DNA of 36,604 nt from Chloroflexota bacterium. Its GTDB lineage: Bacteria > Chloroflexota > Dormibacteria > CF-121. Each line of letters opens with the position of its first letter. Position 1 is the first letter of the stretch. Positions 19,126 through 27,401 of this stretch are shown here, piece after piece. The notes beneath the pieces were generated by a model. It was not told the DNA's origin. It worked only from the letters and a program-made list of their open reading frames with translations, and did not search any database. The stretch lies in assembly GCA_005880615.1 (NCBI GenBank), contig VBID01000130.1:1-36604 (forward strand). The letters are read 5' to 3'. A program made the position numbers and the translations under genes.

Positions 19126-19240
19126 CCTGAGCCCGAGGCCGCCGGCACAAACTCGACTCTTGGGCGCGGATGCGGCCTGAGCCCGAGGCCGCCGGCACAG
19201 ACTCGCATCTTGGGCGCGGATGCGGCCTGAGCCCGAGTGC
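19126..19240. repeat. 50-bp tandem repeat (two full units plus partial third), related to the dispersed intergenic repeat
   Basis: cctgagcccgaggccgccggcaca[a/g]actcg[ac/ca]tcttgggcgcggatgcgg at 19126-19175 and 19176-19225, then cctgagcccgag at 19226. The same module occurs near 36122-36172. Confidence 0.85.
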
Positions 19241-19277
19241 TAGCATTCGCGCACAAACTTGGCTCAAGGAGGGCGCG

Positions 19278-19346
19278 ATGCCAGATAAGGGGAAAAGCAA
19301 GAGCGGCGGCAGCGTCAAGAAAAAGAAGGCCGCCAAGAAGAAATAG
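19278..19346 (+). CDS. Lysine-rich 22-aa micropeptide (MPDKGKSKSGGSVKKKKAAKKK)
   Basis: ATG preceded by SD AAGGAGGG (19266-19273), -10-like TAGCAT (19241-19246), and followed by an intrinsic terminator. Confidence 0.65.
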   Translation: MPDKGKSKSGGSVKKKKAAKKK

Positions 19347-19364
19347 TCGGGTCATCGTGACCTA

Positions 19365-19392
19365 GGGCCTGCCTGAGGCGGGCCCCTTTTTT
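19365..19392 (+). terminator. Rho-independent terminator
   Basis: GGGCCTGCC-TGA-GGCGGGCCC followed by cTTTTTT. Confidence 0.88.
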
Positions 19393-19488
19393 GAAGCCTT
19401 CCCGAGTTAGGCATTTCGCCTAAGTCGACCGGGTCGCTGTGCGATAATGCCTTTATCCGGCCGGGCTTTCGGTCTGCCGGCACAAGGA

Positions 19489-21186
19489 ATGGCGACAGCA
19501 CCCCCCAGAACCTCCGGATTGCCCCACCTGAGCGTGGAAGATGTCTGGCGGGGCGCCCTACCGGAGGGCACCGAGCTGGTCGCCGGCAGCGCGGGGGTGC
19601 AGCGCGAGGCCGTCTGGTGCAGCTCCCTCAAGGCTCGGGCTCCCGCCTTCGAGCCCTTGCGAGGCGGGGAGCTGGTGCTGGTCGACACCAGCCTGCTCAC
19701 GCTGGTCGATCCGCGATTGACCCTGGTCCGGTTGCTGGACGCCCTGGCAGCCCAGGGCGTGGCGGGCCTGGGCCTGTCTGGCGTCGCGACCAGCGAGGCC
19801 CGGCAGCGGGCCGACGCCCTCGGGCTTCCTTTGTTGGTGCTGCCCCCGGGACATGTGGTCGAGGAGGTCGCCGACCGGGTCCTGCGCTTTATGGTCGAGC
19901 GACGGTCGGAGCTGCACGAACGGGCGCAGGACTTGCACCGGCAGCTCAGCGAGCTGGCCTTTGCCGGCCGGGGGCTGGCGGCGGTGCTGCGCCGCCTCAC
20001 CGAGCTGATCGAGGCTCCAGTCGTCCTGGAGCACGGCGGAACTATCGAGTACGTGGCCGCCGGCCGGGACCGCACCCTGCCGGAGGCCATCCGGCAGGCC
20101 ATTGCCGCGGAGCGGCCGGACCTGGAAGCCCAGCTCCGGGAGGTGCCGCTGAGTGCCTTCGACCCGCCCGTGACCGCCCGCCCCCTTCCCGGAGGGACGA
20201 GCCGCCTGGTTGCTCCCATCCTGGTGCAGGGGACAATCGCCGGCTTTCTCTCGATCCTGGGGCAGGACGGCGAGCTGTCCGAGCTACACCGGCTGGCCGT
20301 GGGGCGAGCGGCCAGCGCCTGCGCCATCGAGCTGGTGCGAACGCACGCCGCCCGCGATGCCCGCGACGAGCTGGAAGAGGAGGTGCTCGATGTGCTGGCC
20401 GGCGGACGGCCCGGGTCCATGGCGGCGGCCACCGAGCGCGCGCGGCGCAAGGGGGTCGACCTGAACAGTCCCTACGTCGTGTACGCGGCGGGGTCAGCGG
20501 CGCCCGGACAGGCGGCGGCCATCCGGGGGGCGTGGGATCGAAGCCTGGCCAGCCGGCGGTTGGCCGCGCTGGTTCGGGAACGGGGCAGCGTGGTGATTGC
20601 CCTGGTTGCCCTGGGCCGCCGGGCCGCCGACCCCAGCGGGCTGGCCCATGATCTGCAGCGGGCCGCGCAGGGCGGGAGCGCCGCCGAGATTGCGGTGGGG
20701 CACGGGCGCGTCCGCCAGAGCCCGGCCGACGTCAGTGCCGCCGTGCGGGAAGCCGAGCAAGCCCTCAGCCTTGGCCGCCGGCTCTTCGGTGCGGGCGCCG
20801 TGGTGCCGTTTCGTAACCTCGGCCTCTATCGGCTGCTGGCCGGACTCGAGCCGTCGGCACCGCTGCGCGAGTACCACGACGAGATGCTGAGCGAGCTGAC
20901 CCGGCGGGATCGGGGCGGCGTGCTCCTGCTCACCCTACGGGCTTACCTGGCCTGCAACGGCAGCCCGACCGACGCGGCGGAACGCTTGCATCTCCACCGA
21001 AACACGGTCCTCTACCGGCTGGGGAGGATTGAGGAGATCGCGGGCCTGGATCTGCGCGACCCCGAAGTGCGTCTCAGCCTGCACCTGGCCCTCAAGATCG
21101 AGGACGTCCTGACGACGGGATCAGCCGCTATTCCAGCCGAGCGCGCAGCGACGCCGGAAGCTCCGGGAGGTAAGGCCCGACCCTGA
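19489..21186 (+). CDS. PucR/CdaR-family transcriptional regulator
   Basis: N-terminal PucR-type domain; C-terminal LLLTLRAYLACNGSPTDAAERLHLHRNTVLYRLGRIEEIAGLDLRDPEVRLSLHLALKI HTH. The ORF-track ATG at 19447 overlaps a GATAAT -10-like element, so 19489 is proposed; 19447 remains possible. Confidence 0.85.
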   Translation: MATAPPRTSGLPHLSVEDVWRGALPEGTELVAGSAGVQREAVWCSSLKARAPAFEPLRGGELVLVDTSLLTLVDPRLTLVRLLDALAAQGVAGLGLSGVATSEARQRADALGLPLLVLPPGHVVEEVADRVLRFMVERRSELHERAQDLHRQLSELAFAGRGLAAVLRRLTELIEAPVVLEHGGTIEYVAAGRDRTLPEAIRQAIAAERPDLEAQLREVPLSAFDPPVTARPLPGGTSRLVAPILVQGTIAGFLSILGQDGELSELHRLAVGRAASACAIELVRTHAARDARDELEEEVLDVLAGGRPGSMAAATERARRKGVDLNSPYVVYAAGSAAPGQAAAIRGAWDRSLASRRLAALVRERGSVVIALVALGRRAADPSGLAHDLQRAAQGGSAAEIAVGHGRVRQSPADVSAAVREAEQALSLGRRLFGAGAVVPFRNLGLYRLLAGLEPSAPLREYHDEMLSELTRRDRGGVLLLTLRAYLACNGSPTDAAERLHLHRNTVLYRLGRIEEIAGLDLRDPEVRLSLHLALKIEDVLTTGSAAIPAERAATPEAPGGKARP

Positions 21187-21883
21187 CGCTGGGCTGGTCC
21201 GCGACCCCCAGGGCTGCCAGCACGGCCTGGGCAATGGCGGCGTGACCGGCCGCGCTGGGATGGAACCAGTCGGCCCGGTTGGGCCCACGGACGCTGGGGC
21301 CGCCGTCCTGCGCGTGAAAATCGGCGGTGGCATAGAAGCCGTCCAGGCTGACGAAGGTGCCGCCATGGCGCAGACAGCTGTCCTGGATGATGGCTCGGAT
21401 GGCCGGGCTGGGGAGCCAGCTATCGATGCAGACCACGCGGGTGGACTGGCTGGTCACACCGATCATGATGGCCTCGTACTGTTGGGCGACGGTATCCAGC
21501 GGCGTGGAGAACCCGACGTCGTTGGTTCCCAGCTCGATGGTGACCAGGCGGGGATGGGCCGCCAGCACGTCGGGCACCTGCGCCGCCCCCCATGCCACGC
21601 GGGTTCCGCTGTGCGCCACCAGGGTCAGATTCATGGCCAGGGTGCGCGCGATGACAGCGGGGAAGATTTGGCCGAGGGCCGGCGCGTCGTAACCCACGCT
21701 GATGCTGTCACCCAGCGCGACATACGTCTGACCGCGCAGGTCTTCGGCTAGCGACAGCTGGGTCGCCTCCAGCGAGCCCGTGACCGCGGTCAGCTGCGCC
21801 GAGCTGGCTGCCTCGGTCTGCGTCACCGCCATCAGGGCCGCCACCAGCCCCGGTACGACCCGGATCGCTGCGGGAAATCGAAT
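21128..21883 (-). CDS. Secreted SGNH/GDSL-family hydrolase
   Basis: VALGDSISVGYDAP (block I), ELGTNDVGF (block III), ADWFHPSAAGHAAIAQAV (block V). Start proposed at ATT 21883 with SD AAGGAGG, giving the signal peptide (I/M)RFPAAIRVVPGLVAALMAV. Confidence 0.82.
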   Translation of the reverse strand: MRFPAAIRVVPGLVAALMAVTQTEAASSAQLTAVTGSLEATQLSLAEDLRGQTYVALGDSISVGYDAPALGQIFPAVIARTLAMNLTLVAHSGTRVAWGAAQVPDVLAAHPRLVTIELGTNDVGFSTPLDTVAQQYEAIMIGVTSQSTRVVCIDSWLPSPAIRAIIQDSCLRHGGTFVSLDGFYATADFHAQDGGPSVRGPNRADWFHPSAAGHAAIAQAVLAALGVADQPSVRVGPYLPELPASLRARLE

Positions 21884-21943
21884 CGTGTCCCTCCTTTACC
21901 TGCGAGTGTACCGGAGGCGGGTGACTCGACCCGGAAAAATGCC

Positions 21944-23029
21944 CTACGCCAGGCCGGCTTCGAAGGTGGTCGCCATGTCCCCCAGCGCGCGCACGGCCCA
22001 GTTGGGTCGTTCGGTCATCGCGAACAGGCTGAGGCGGGCTTCGGCCAGGTGCTCGGAAGCCTGCCGGCGGCAGTAGGCGTGGGCGTTGGCCTGCGCCAGC
22101 ACAGTGCGCGCCACCTCCATCTCGGAGGGCGTGAAGCTGGCCCGCGTCAGCAGTCCGCGCAGCTGGCGCCGACCGGCGGCGGGGCCGGCCTTCAGAGCCA
22201 CCAGCGTGGGCAACGTCTTCTTGCCATTGCGCAGGTCGCTGCCCTCGGGCTTTCCGGTCTGGGCCGATGAGCCCCAGATGCCCTGGATGTCATCGATGAT
22301 TTGAAAGGCCATCCCCAGGTGGCGGCCGAAGTCGGCGGCGCGCTCGGAGGCCGCTTCGCCGGCACCCGCCGCCAGTGCCCCCAGGCGGGTGGCACAGGCG
22401 AACAGGCCGGCGGTCTTTAGCTCGATCATCTGCAGATACTCGTCCACCGAGACATCGACCCGCTGCTCGAACTCCAGGTCCATGACCTGGCCCCGGCACA
22501 GCCGCAGTGTGGCTTCCGACACCACCCGCAGGGCGGGCGCCAGCCGCTCCAGGTGGCGGGGCGGCATCAGCTCGGCGATGGCTTTGGGGACCAGGGCCTG
22601 CAGGGCCGCTCCGGCGTTGATCGCCTGGGGAGCGCCCCAAACTCTCCACACGGCGGCCCGCCCCCGCCGCAGCTCGTCGCCGTCCTGGATGTCGTCGAAG
22701 ACCAGGGAGAAGTTGTGGGCCAGCTCGACAGCGACCGCCGCCCAGATGGCGTCGGCGTAGCGGCGGCCGAAGGCCTCGCAGGTGAGGAGCGCCAGGTTGG
22801 CCCGCACCCGTTTCCCCGGACGCGCCCCCGCCCCGCGCAGCCCGAGGTGGTACTGCACCATCTCGGTGAGCAACGAGGACTCGGTGGACCCGACGATTTG
22901 GGAAAAGCGGGTGAGCTCCCGGTCGAGGGCGCCATTCATGGCCTCCAACCGGGCGGAACGGCTGGCAAAGGGTTTGCCCGTGTCGCCCGACGAGCCGGCG
23001 AGCCGTCTGCTGGGCGGCCGGGCCCTCAT
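21944..23029 (-). CDS. Polyprenyl (probably geranylgeranyl) diphosphate synthase
   Basis: First aspartate-rich motif LVFDDIQDGDELRRG; second FQIIDDIQGIWG; GKRVRANLALLTCEAFG. Phe at -5 from the first motif is compatible with archaeal-type GGPP synthases. Confidence 0.9.
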   Translation of the reverse strand: MRARPPSRRLAGSSGDTGKPFASRSARLEAMNGALDRELTRFSQIVGSTESSLLTEMVQYHLGLRGAGARPGKRVRANLALLTCEAFGRRYADAIWAAVAVELAHNFSLVFDDIQDGDELRRGRAAVWRVWGAPQAINAGAALQALVPKAIAELMPPRHLERLAPALRVVSEATLRLCRGQVMDLEFEQRVDVSVDEYLQMIELKTAGLFACATRLGALAAGAGEAASERAADFGRHLGMAFQIIDDIQGIWGSSAQTGKPEGSDLRNGKKTLPTLVALKAGPAAGRRQLRGLLTRASFTPSEMEVARTVLAQANAHAYCRRQASEHLAEARLSLFAMTERPNWAVRALGDMATTFEAGLA

Positions 23030-24075
23030 CGCGACTCGATCAGCCGGTCCAGCGTCAGGGCGTCGAGAGACCCCGCGCCCGAACAGAACATGGCGACTCG
23101 CAGCTGCCAGCCAAAGCCATCCAGCAGGCGGCGCGCCGGTTCCTCACCCTGGGCCGCGGCCGCCAGCACGGCGTGGGCAAACCCCACCAGGCGAGCGCCC
23201 ATGGCGAGCGCCTTGGCAGCGTCCAGGCCGTTCTTGATGCCGCCGCTGGCGATGATGGGGGTTGCCGGCGCGGCTGCCTTCGCCTGCAGGACCGCCTCGG
23301 CGGTGGGAATGCCCCACTCGGAGAACGCCAGGGCCAGCTCGACCTCGTCGGCGCTGTCCCGGCGGAACGCCTCCACTCGGGCAAAGCTGGTCCCCCCGGC
23401 GCCCGCCACATCAATGGCGGCCACCCCGGCCTCGGCCAGCTGCCGGGCGATGGGGCCAGAGATGCCGCTGCCGACCTCCTTCACAATGACGGGTACCGGC
23501 AGGGCGCGGGCGATCAGGCCGATCTTCTCCAGGAGCCCCCGAAAGTTGTGATCACCTTCCTGCTGCAATGCCTCCTGGAGCGGGTTCAAGTGCAGGACCA
23601 GGGCGTCGGCGCCGATCATCTCCACCGCCTCCAGGCACTGGTCGATCCCGACGCCGTAGTTGAGCTGCACGGCGCCCAGGTTGGCCAGCAGCAGGATGTC
23701 GGGGGCGACGCTGCGCACCTGGTAGGTGGACCGCAGGTCCTTGTGGGTCAGCCCCGCCCGTTGGGACCCGACCCCGAAAGCCAGGCCCATGGTCTGAGCG
23801 ACCAGCGCCAGCCGGCGGTTGATGTCCCCAGCGGCGTGAGCCCCGCCGGTCATGCTGGAGAGCAGGAAGGGCAGTCGCAGGCGGCGGCCCAGGAAGGTGG
23901 TGCTGGTATCGATCGTGTCCAGATCGAGCTCCGGCAGGGCCTGGTGGACAAAGCTCCACCGCTCGAAGCCGGCGCTGCGGGTGGATTGCACCGACTCCTC
24001 CAGCGACAGGCGCAGGTGTTGCAGCTTGCGCTCGGAAATGCGCGAGACGGGCTTGCCGGTGGCGTCCTGCATCAT
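23026..24075 (-). CDS. fni: Type 2 isopentenyl-diphosphate delta-isomerase (FMN-dependent)
   Basis: [89 protein letters not shown]. Confidence 0.95.
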   Translation of the reverse strand: MMQDATGKPVSRISERKLQHLRLSLEESVQSTRSAGFERWSFVHQALPELDLDTIDTSTTFLGRRLRLPFLLSSMTGGAHAAGDINRRLALVAQTMGLAFGVGSQRAGLTHKDLRSTYQVRSVAPDILLLANLGAVQLNYGVGIDQCLEAVEMIGADALVLHLNPLQEALQQEGDHNFRGLLEKIGLIARALPVPVIVKEVGSGISGPIARQLAEAGVAAIDVAGAGGTSFARVEAFRRDSADEVELALAFSEWGIPTAEAVLQAKAAAPATPIIASGGIKNGLDAAKALAMGARLVGFAHAVLAAAAQGEEPARRLLDGFGWQLRVAMFCSGAGSLDALTLDRLIESR

Positions 24076-26462
24076 GCGGCGCCTTGCTCCGCAGTCACGG
24101 CATGGTCGTGCTGCTCGTCTTCCGGCGGCCGCTTGCGCATCATCTGGATGAAGTAATCAACGATGATCGGGTCGAATTGTGTGCCCTTGCCCGCTTCCAG
24201 CTGGGCCAGGGCGAACTCCTGGGTGCGCTTCTGGCGGTAGGGCCGAGTGGAGGTCATGGCGTGATAGGCGTCGCACACGGACACGATGCGGGCGTGCAGG
24301 GGGATGTTCTGCCCGGCCAGCCCATCGGGGTAGCCGCTCCCGTCGTACCACTCGTGGTGGTGGAGGACGACGTTCAGGATCTGGCGGAACGCCTTGATGG
24401 GCTGCAGGATGCGCGCTCCCAGCACCGGGTGCATGCGCATGACGAGCTTTTCGTCCTCGTCCAGCTTGCCCTCCTTGAGCAGCACCTTGTCCACCACGCC
24501 GATCTTGCCCACGTCGTGCAGGATGGCCGCCAGGCGGAGCTGGTTGCGGTGCGCCGGGGACAGCTGCAGCATCTCGGCCAGATCCTCCGCCAGCTGGGCG
24601 ACATACTGGGAGTGACCGCTGGTGTAGGGGTCCTTGGCGTCGATGCTGGCGGCCAGCGCGTTGAGCGCCTCCAGCGCCCCTTCGCTGTTGGGCGAGAGGG
24701 TACCCTCGGCCAGTTCTTCCAGGTGCTTGGAGTTGGCGATCTGTCCCAACCGCTTCTCGAGGGTGGCGACCATGCCGGGTCCCACCGTGTCCGCGGTGCT
24801 GAGCTGGGCGACGACCTCGGACAGCACCGAGTCCAGGGCGGCGACGCTTTCCAGCTCGCTGGCGCCGCAGATGCAGTTGCGGCCACGCTTCTTGGCCATG
24901 TACATCGCCAGGTCGGCCCGGTTCAGCAGCTCGTCCCGGGTCCGGGCATCCACCGGGTAGGTGGCCCAGCCGACGCTGGCCGTCAGCGGCGCAAAGATGG
25001 TCTTGGGGTTGTACATGAACACTTTGGAGAGCGTGTCGCAGATCTCCTGCGCCCGGATGGGCGCGGTCTGCAGGTCGACACCTGGGAGGATGGCCACGAA
25101 CTCTTCACCGCCGTATCGGGTGACGACATCCTCCCGCCGCATGGTGGAGGAGATCGTTCGAGCAGCGGCCTTCAGCGCGACGTCGCCGGCCGCGTGGCCG
25201 AAGCTGTCGTTGTAGACCTTGAACCGATCCAGGTCGACCATCATCACGGTGATCGACCCACCTTTCTCCTTAACCTTCTCCATCTCCTCATCGAGACGGG
25301 TGTGGAAGTAGCGGTGGTTGGGCAACCCGGTGACGGAGTCCGTCACCGACAGCCGCTGGGCCTGATCCAACGTGTGGGCGTTGCGCATGGCGATGCCGGC
25401 CCGCTCGGCGAACGTGAGCAGGAGTTCCTGCTCGGTGTCCCGGAGCGGTAGCTCTCGTCCGGCGAAGCCCATCACCAGGTCCGCGATGGCACGCGCGCCA
25501 TGGAACACCGGGACTCGCACCCAGATGCCCGCCGGCAGCGCCTTGTGCTCCACGGTCATGAACACATTCGGGTCCGCGACCGGGATCACCTGCTCACCCG
25601 AGACGGGGTTCAGGCTGAGCCGGGCGGCTGAGAGGTCGGTGCCGGCGTGGGCCTGGGCCAGCTCGGGGCTCCAATCGATGAAGAGCTTGGGCGCCACGGT
25701 GTCGCCCTCGGTCCCCAACAGGGACGGCATCTGCACCTGGAGCAGCACCACGTCTGCCTGCAGCAGGGCTCGCCCCTTCTCGGCCGCCAGCTGGCAGGTC
25801 TGTTCGAACTCGAGGTCGCGGTTCAGCTCCACGGTGACCTGCGAAAGGGCGGCATGGGCGCGCTCCAGCTCTTCTTGCAGGGCGTGCTCGGCCTTGCGGG
25901 CGCGGTCGCCCAGGAAGGCACTGAAGAATCCGGTGAGCCCCACGAAGCCCATCTGGATGACCACGTTGGTAAACCCCGCCACCGGGTCGGCCAGTCCGCC
26001 CGAACGGAAGTTGACGTAGTAGACGACCGCCAGGTAGCTGACAGTGGTCGTGGTCACGGCCATGATGGTCGCCAGGCCGCCGAACCGCACGGCGACCATG
26101 GCCACCACCAGGAAGTAGGCCAGCGAGAAGGGGGAGGTGATGCCCCCGCTGATGGCCACCCCGGCGGTGCAGATCAAGACGTCGCCGACCGATGAGATAT
26201 AGCCGGCGTTCAACCAGCGGGGCCCGCGGGGCACCAGCAGCTGCAGCGCCAGGTTGTAGGCCGCGGTGAACACGACCAGCGCCATCAGCGGGATGGTCTC
26301 GTTCCCCAGCCGGAGGAAGGGCAGCGCCCCCGTGGCGACGATGATGGCCAGCCAGCGGATGAAGACGACGCGACGCTCCATCTCGACGGCGGCCTGGGCA
26401 GCCGTGGAGGACTTGGCCGGGGCCCCGCGCTTGGAGAACGTCAGCTTGAGGGCGCCGCTCAT
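24072..26462 (-). CDS. Membrane GGDEF + HD-GYP bifunctional c-di-GMP turnover protein
   Basis: N-terminal TM helices, GAF-like region, I-site RRED then GGEEF (RREDVVTRYGGEEF), HD-GYP motifs HDVGKIGVVDKVLLKEG, HHHEWYDGSGYPDGL. Confidence 0.92.
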   Translation of the reverse strand: MSGALKLTFSKRGAPAKSSTAAQAAVEMERRVVFIRWLAIIVATGALPFLRLGNETIPLMALVVFTAAYNLALQLLVPRGPRWLNAGYISSVGDVLICTAGVAISGGITSPFSLAYFLVVAMVAVRFGGLATIMAVTTTTVSYLAVVYYVNFRSGGLADPVAGFTNVVIQMGFVGLTGFFSAFLGDRARKAEHALQEELERAHAALSQVTVELNRDLEFEQTCQLAAEKGRALLQADVVLLQVQMPSLLGTEGDTVAPKLFIDWSPELAQAHAGTDLSAARLSLNPVSGEQVIPVADPNVFMTVEHKALPAGIWVRVPVFHGARAIADLVMGFAGRELPLRDTEQELLLTFAERAGIAMRNAHTLDQAQRLSVTDSVTGLPNHRYFHTRLDEEMEKVKEKGGSITVMMVDLDRFKVYNDSFGHAAGDVALKAAARTISSTMRREDVVTRYGGEEFVAILPGVDLQTAPIRAQEICDTLSKVFMYNPKTIFAPLTASVGWATYPVDARTRDELLNRADLAMYMAKKRGRNCICGASELESVAALDSVLSEVVAQLSTADTVGPGMVATLEKRLGQIANSKHLEELAEGTLSPNSEGALEALNALAASIDAKDPYTSGHSQYVAQLAEDLAEMLQLSPAHRNQLRLAAILHDVGKIGVVDKVLLKEGKLDEDEKLVMRMHPVLGARILQPIKAFRQILNVVLHHHEWYDGSGYPDGLAGQNIPLHARIVSVCDAYHAMTSTRPYRQKRTQEFALAQLEAGKGTQFDPIIVDYFIQMMRKRPPEDEQHDHAVTAEQGAA

Positions 26463-26471
26463 TGCGACTCC

Positions 26472-27401
26472 TTAACCCGCCTTCTCCTGGAGCATCCAGG
26501 TCTGGTCGCGCAGGGCCGAACCCGAGCCGTGGGTGGCGAGGGAGTCATAGAAGTCGATGGCGGCGTGAGTGCTGGCCACCAGGCGGCGGAGGAAGTCCTG
26601 CGTCGGGCCGGTGCGGCGCTCGCGGGACACGCCGCGTTCCAGGATCTCCAGCTCCCGCTCCATCACCAGCCGGGCGTCCTTCCGAGGGTTGGCCTGGGAG
26701 GCGCCGTTCAAGGCCTCGGCGGCCAGGTCCAAGGAATTGAACCGGCCGTGGGCGTGCTCGTGCTCGTAGCTGTGCAGGTCGTTGGCGATGCGGACCACCC
26801 GCGAGGCCTGGCAGATGTGCCCGAAGAGCCGGTTCTTGAGCTCCTGCGGCACGTCCTGGTAGGCGAAGGCGAGGATGCTCACCTGGACGATGGGGAGGGC
26901 GATGGTATAGAGGCCGTTGGCCAGATAGGCATCCAGGCTGACCTGCTCCTGGTGCTTCACCCAGTGGTTTTCCTGCAGGAGGGTGAAGATGAACTTCTCC
27001 CAGACCAGGCGGCGCATCGGGGTCCACTCTTCGGACACTTCGTCCTCCGCGAACTGTTCCTCCATCTTTCGGGCGACATTGGCATGGGCCACCGGCATCT
27101 GGCTGAGATCGCGGTTGTGCCAGATGAGGAAGAGCTGGCCGACGCGGCGGTAGTCGACCATGTCCAGCTCGGGGTGCTCTTCCTCGATGTAGTCGTCGAT
27201 GTACTGGGCGTAGGCAATCGTTCGGACCAGCGCCAGCGCCTGGTCAAAGCTGGCCGATGGATGCAGCACCAGGGAGAGCGCGCAAGCCTCGGCCAGGCGC
27301 CAGCCCCGCCGCTCATCCTCCTCGAGGTGCTGGATGATCTTGGTTTCGTCGGTAAAGCGGAGCAGTGCGTCCTTCAGCTTGGTGATACGGCGGTCAAACA
27401 T
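26472..27401 (-). CDS. Class I terpene synthase (terpene cyclase)
   Basis: Aspartate-rich AQYIDDYIEEEHPELD; NSE triad IANDLHSYEHE; length 309 aa; next to a class II cyclase. Confidence 0.87.
   Translation of the reverse strand: MFDRRITKLKDALLRFTDETKIIQHLEEDERRGWRLAEACALSLVLHPSASFDQALALVRTIAYAQYIDDYIEEEHPELDMVDYRRVGQLFLIWHNRDLSQMPVAHANVARKMEEQFAEDEVSEEWTPMRRLVWEKFIFTLLQENHWVKHQEQVSLDAYLANGLYTIALPIVQVSILAFAYQDVPQELKNRLFGHICQASRVVRIANDLHSYEHEHAHGRFNSLDLAAEALNGASQANPRKDARLVMERELEILERGVSRERRTGPTQDFLRRLVASTHAAIDFYDSLATHGSGSALRDQTWMLQEKAG

Noticed and set aside
19126-19240. CRISPR array
   Set aside because: The 50-bp units are contiguous tandem repeats with no unique spacers and no cas genes in the window.
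18869-19355. Minus-strand ORFs over rsfS 3' end, the 50-bp repeats and the micropeptide
   Set aside because: Low-complexity translation of repeats and antisense to rsfS; no family features.
21944-23029. Assigning this prenyl synthase a definite GGPP product
   Set aside because: Motifs and context favour C20, but chain length cannot be settled by eye; kept as probable.
24084-25451. 455-aa plus-strand ORF antisense to GGDEF/HD-GYP
   Set aside because: Composition is an antisense shadow (V/D/G/H/Q-rich), no recognisable domain; the minus-strand gene has full catalytic motifs.
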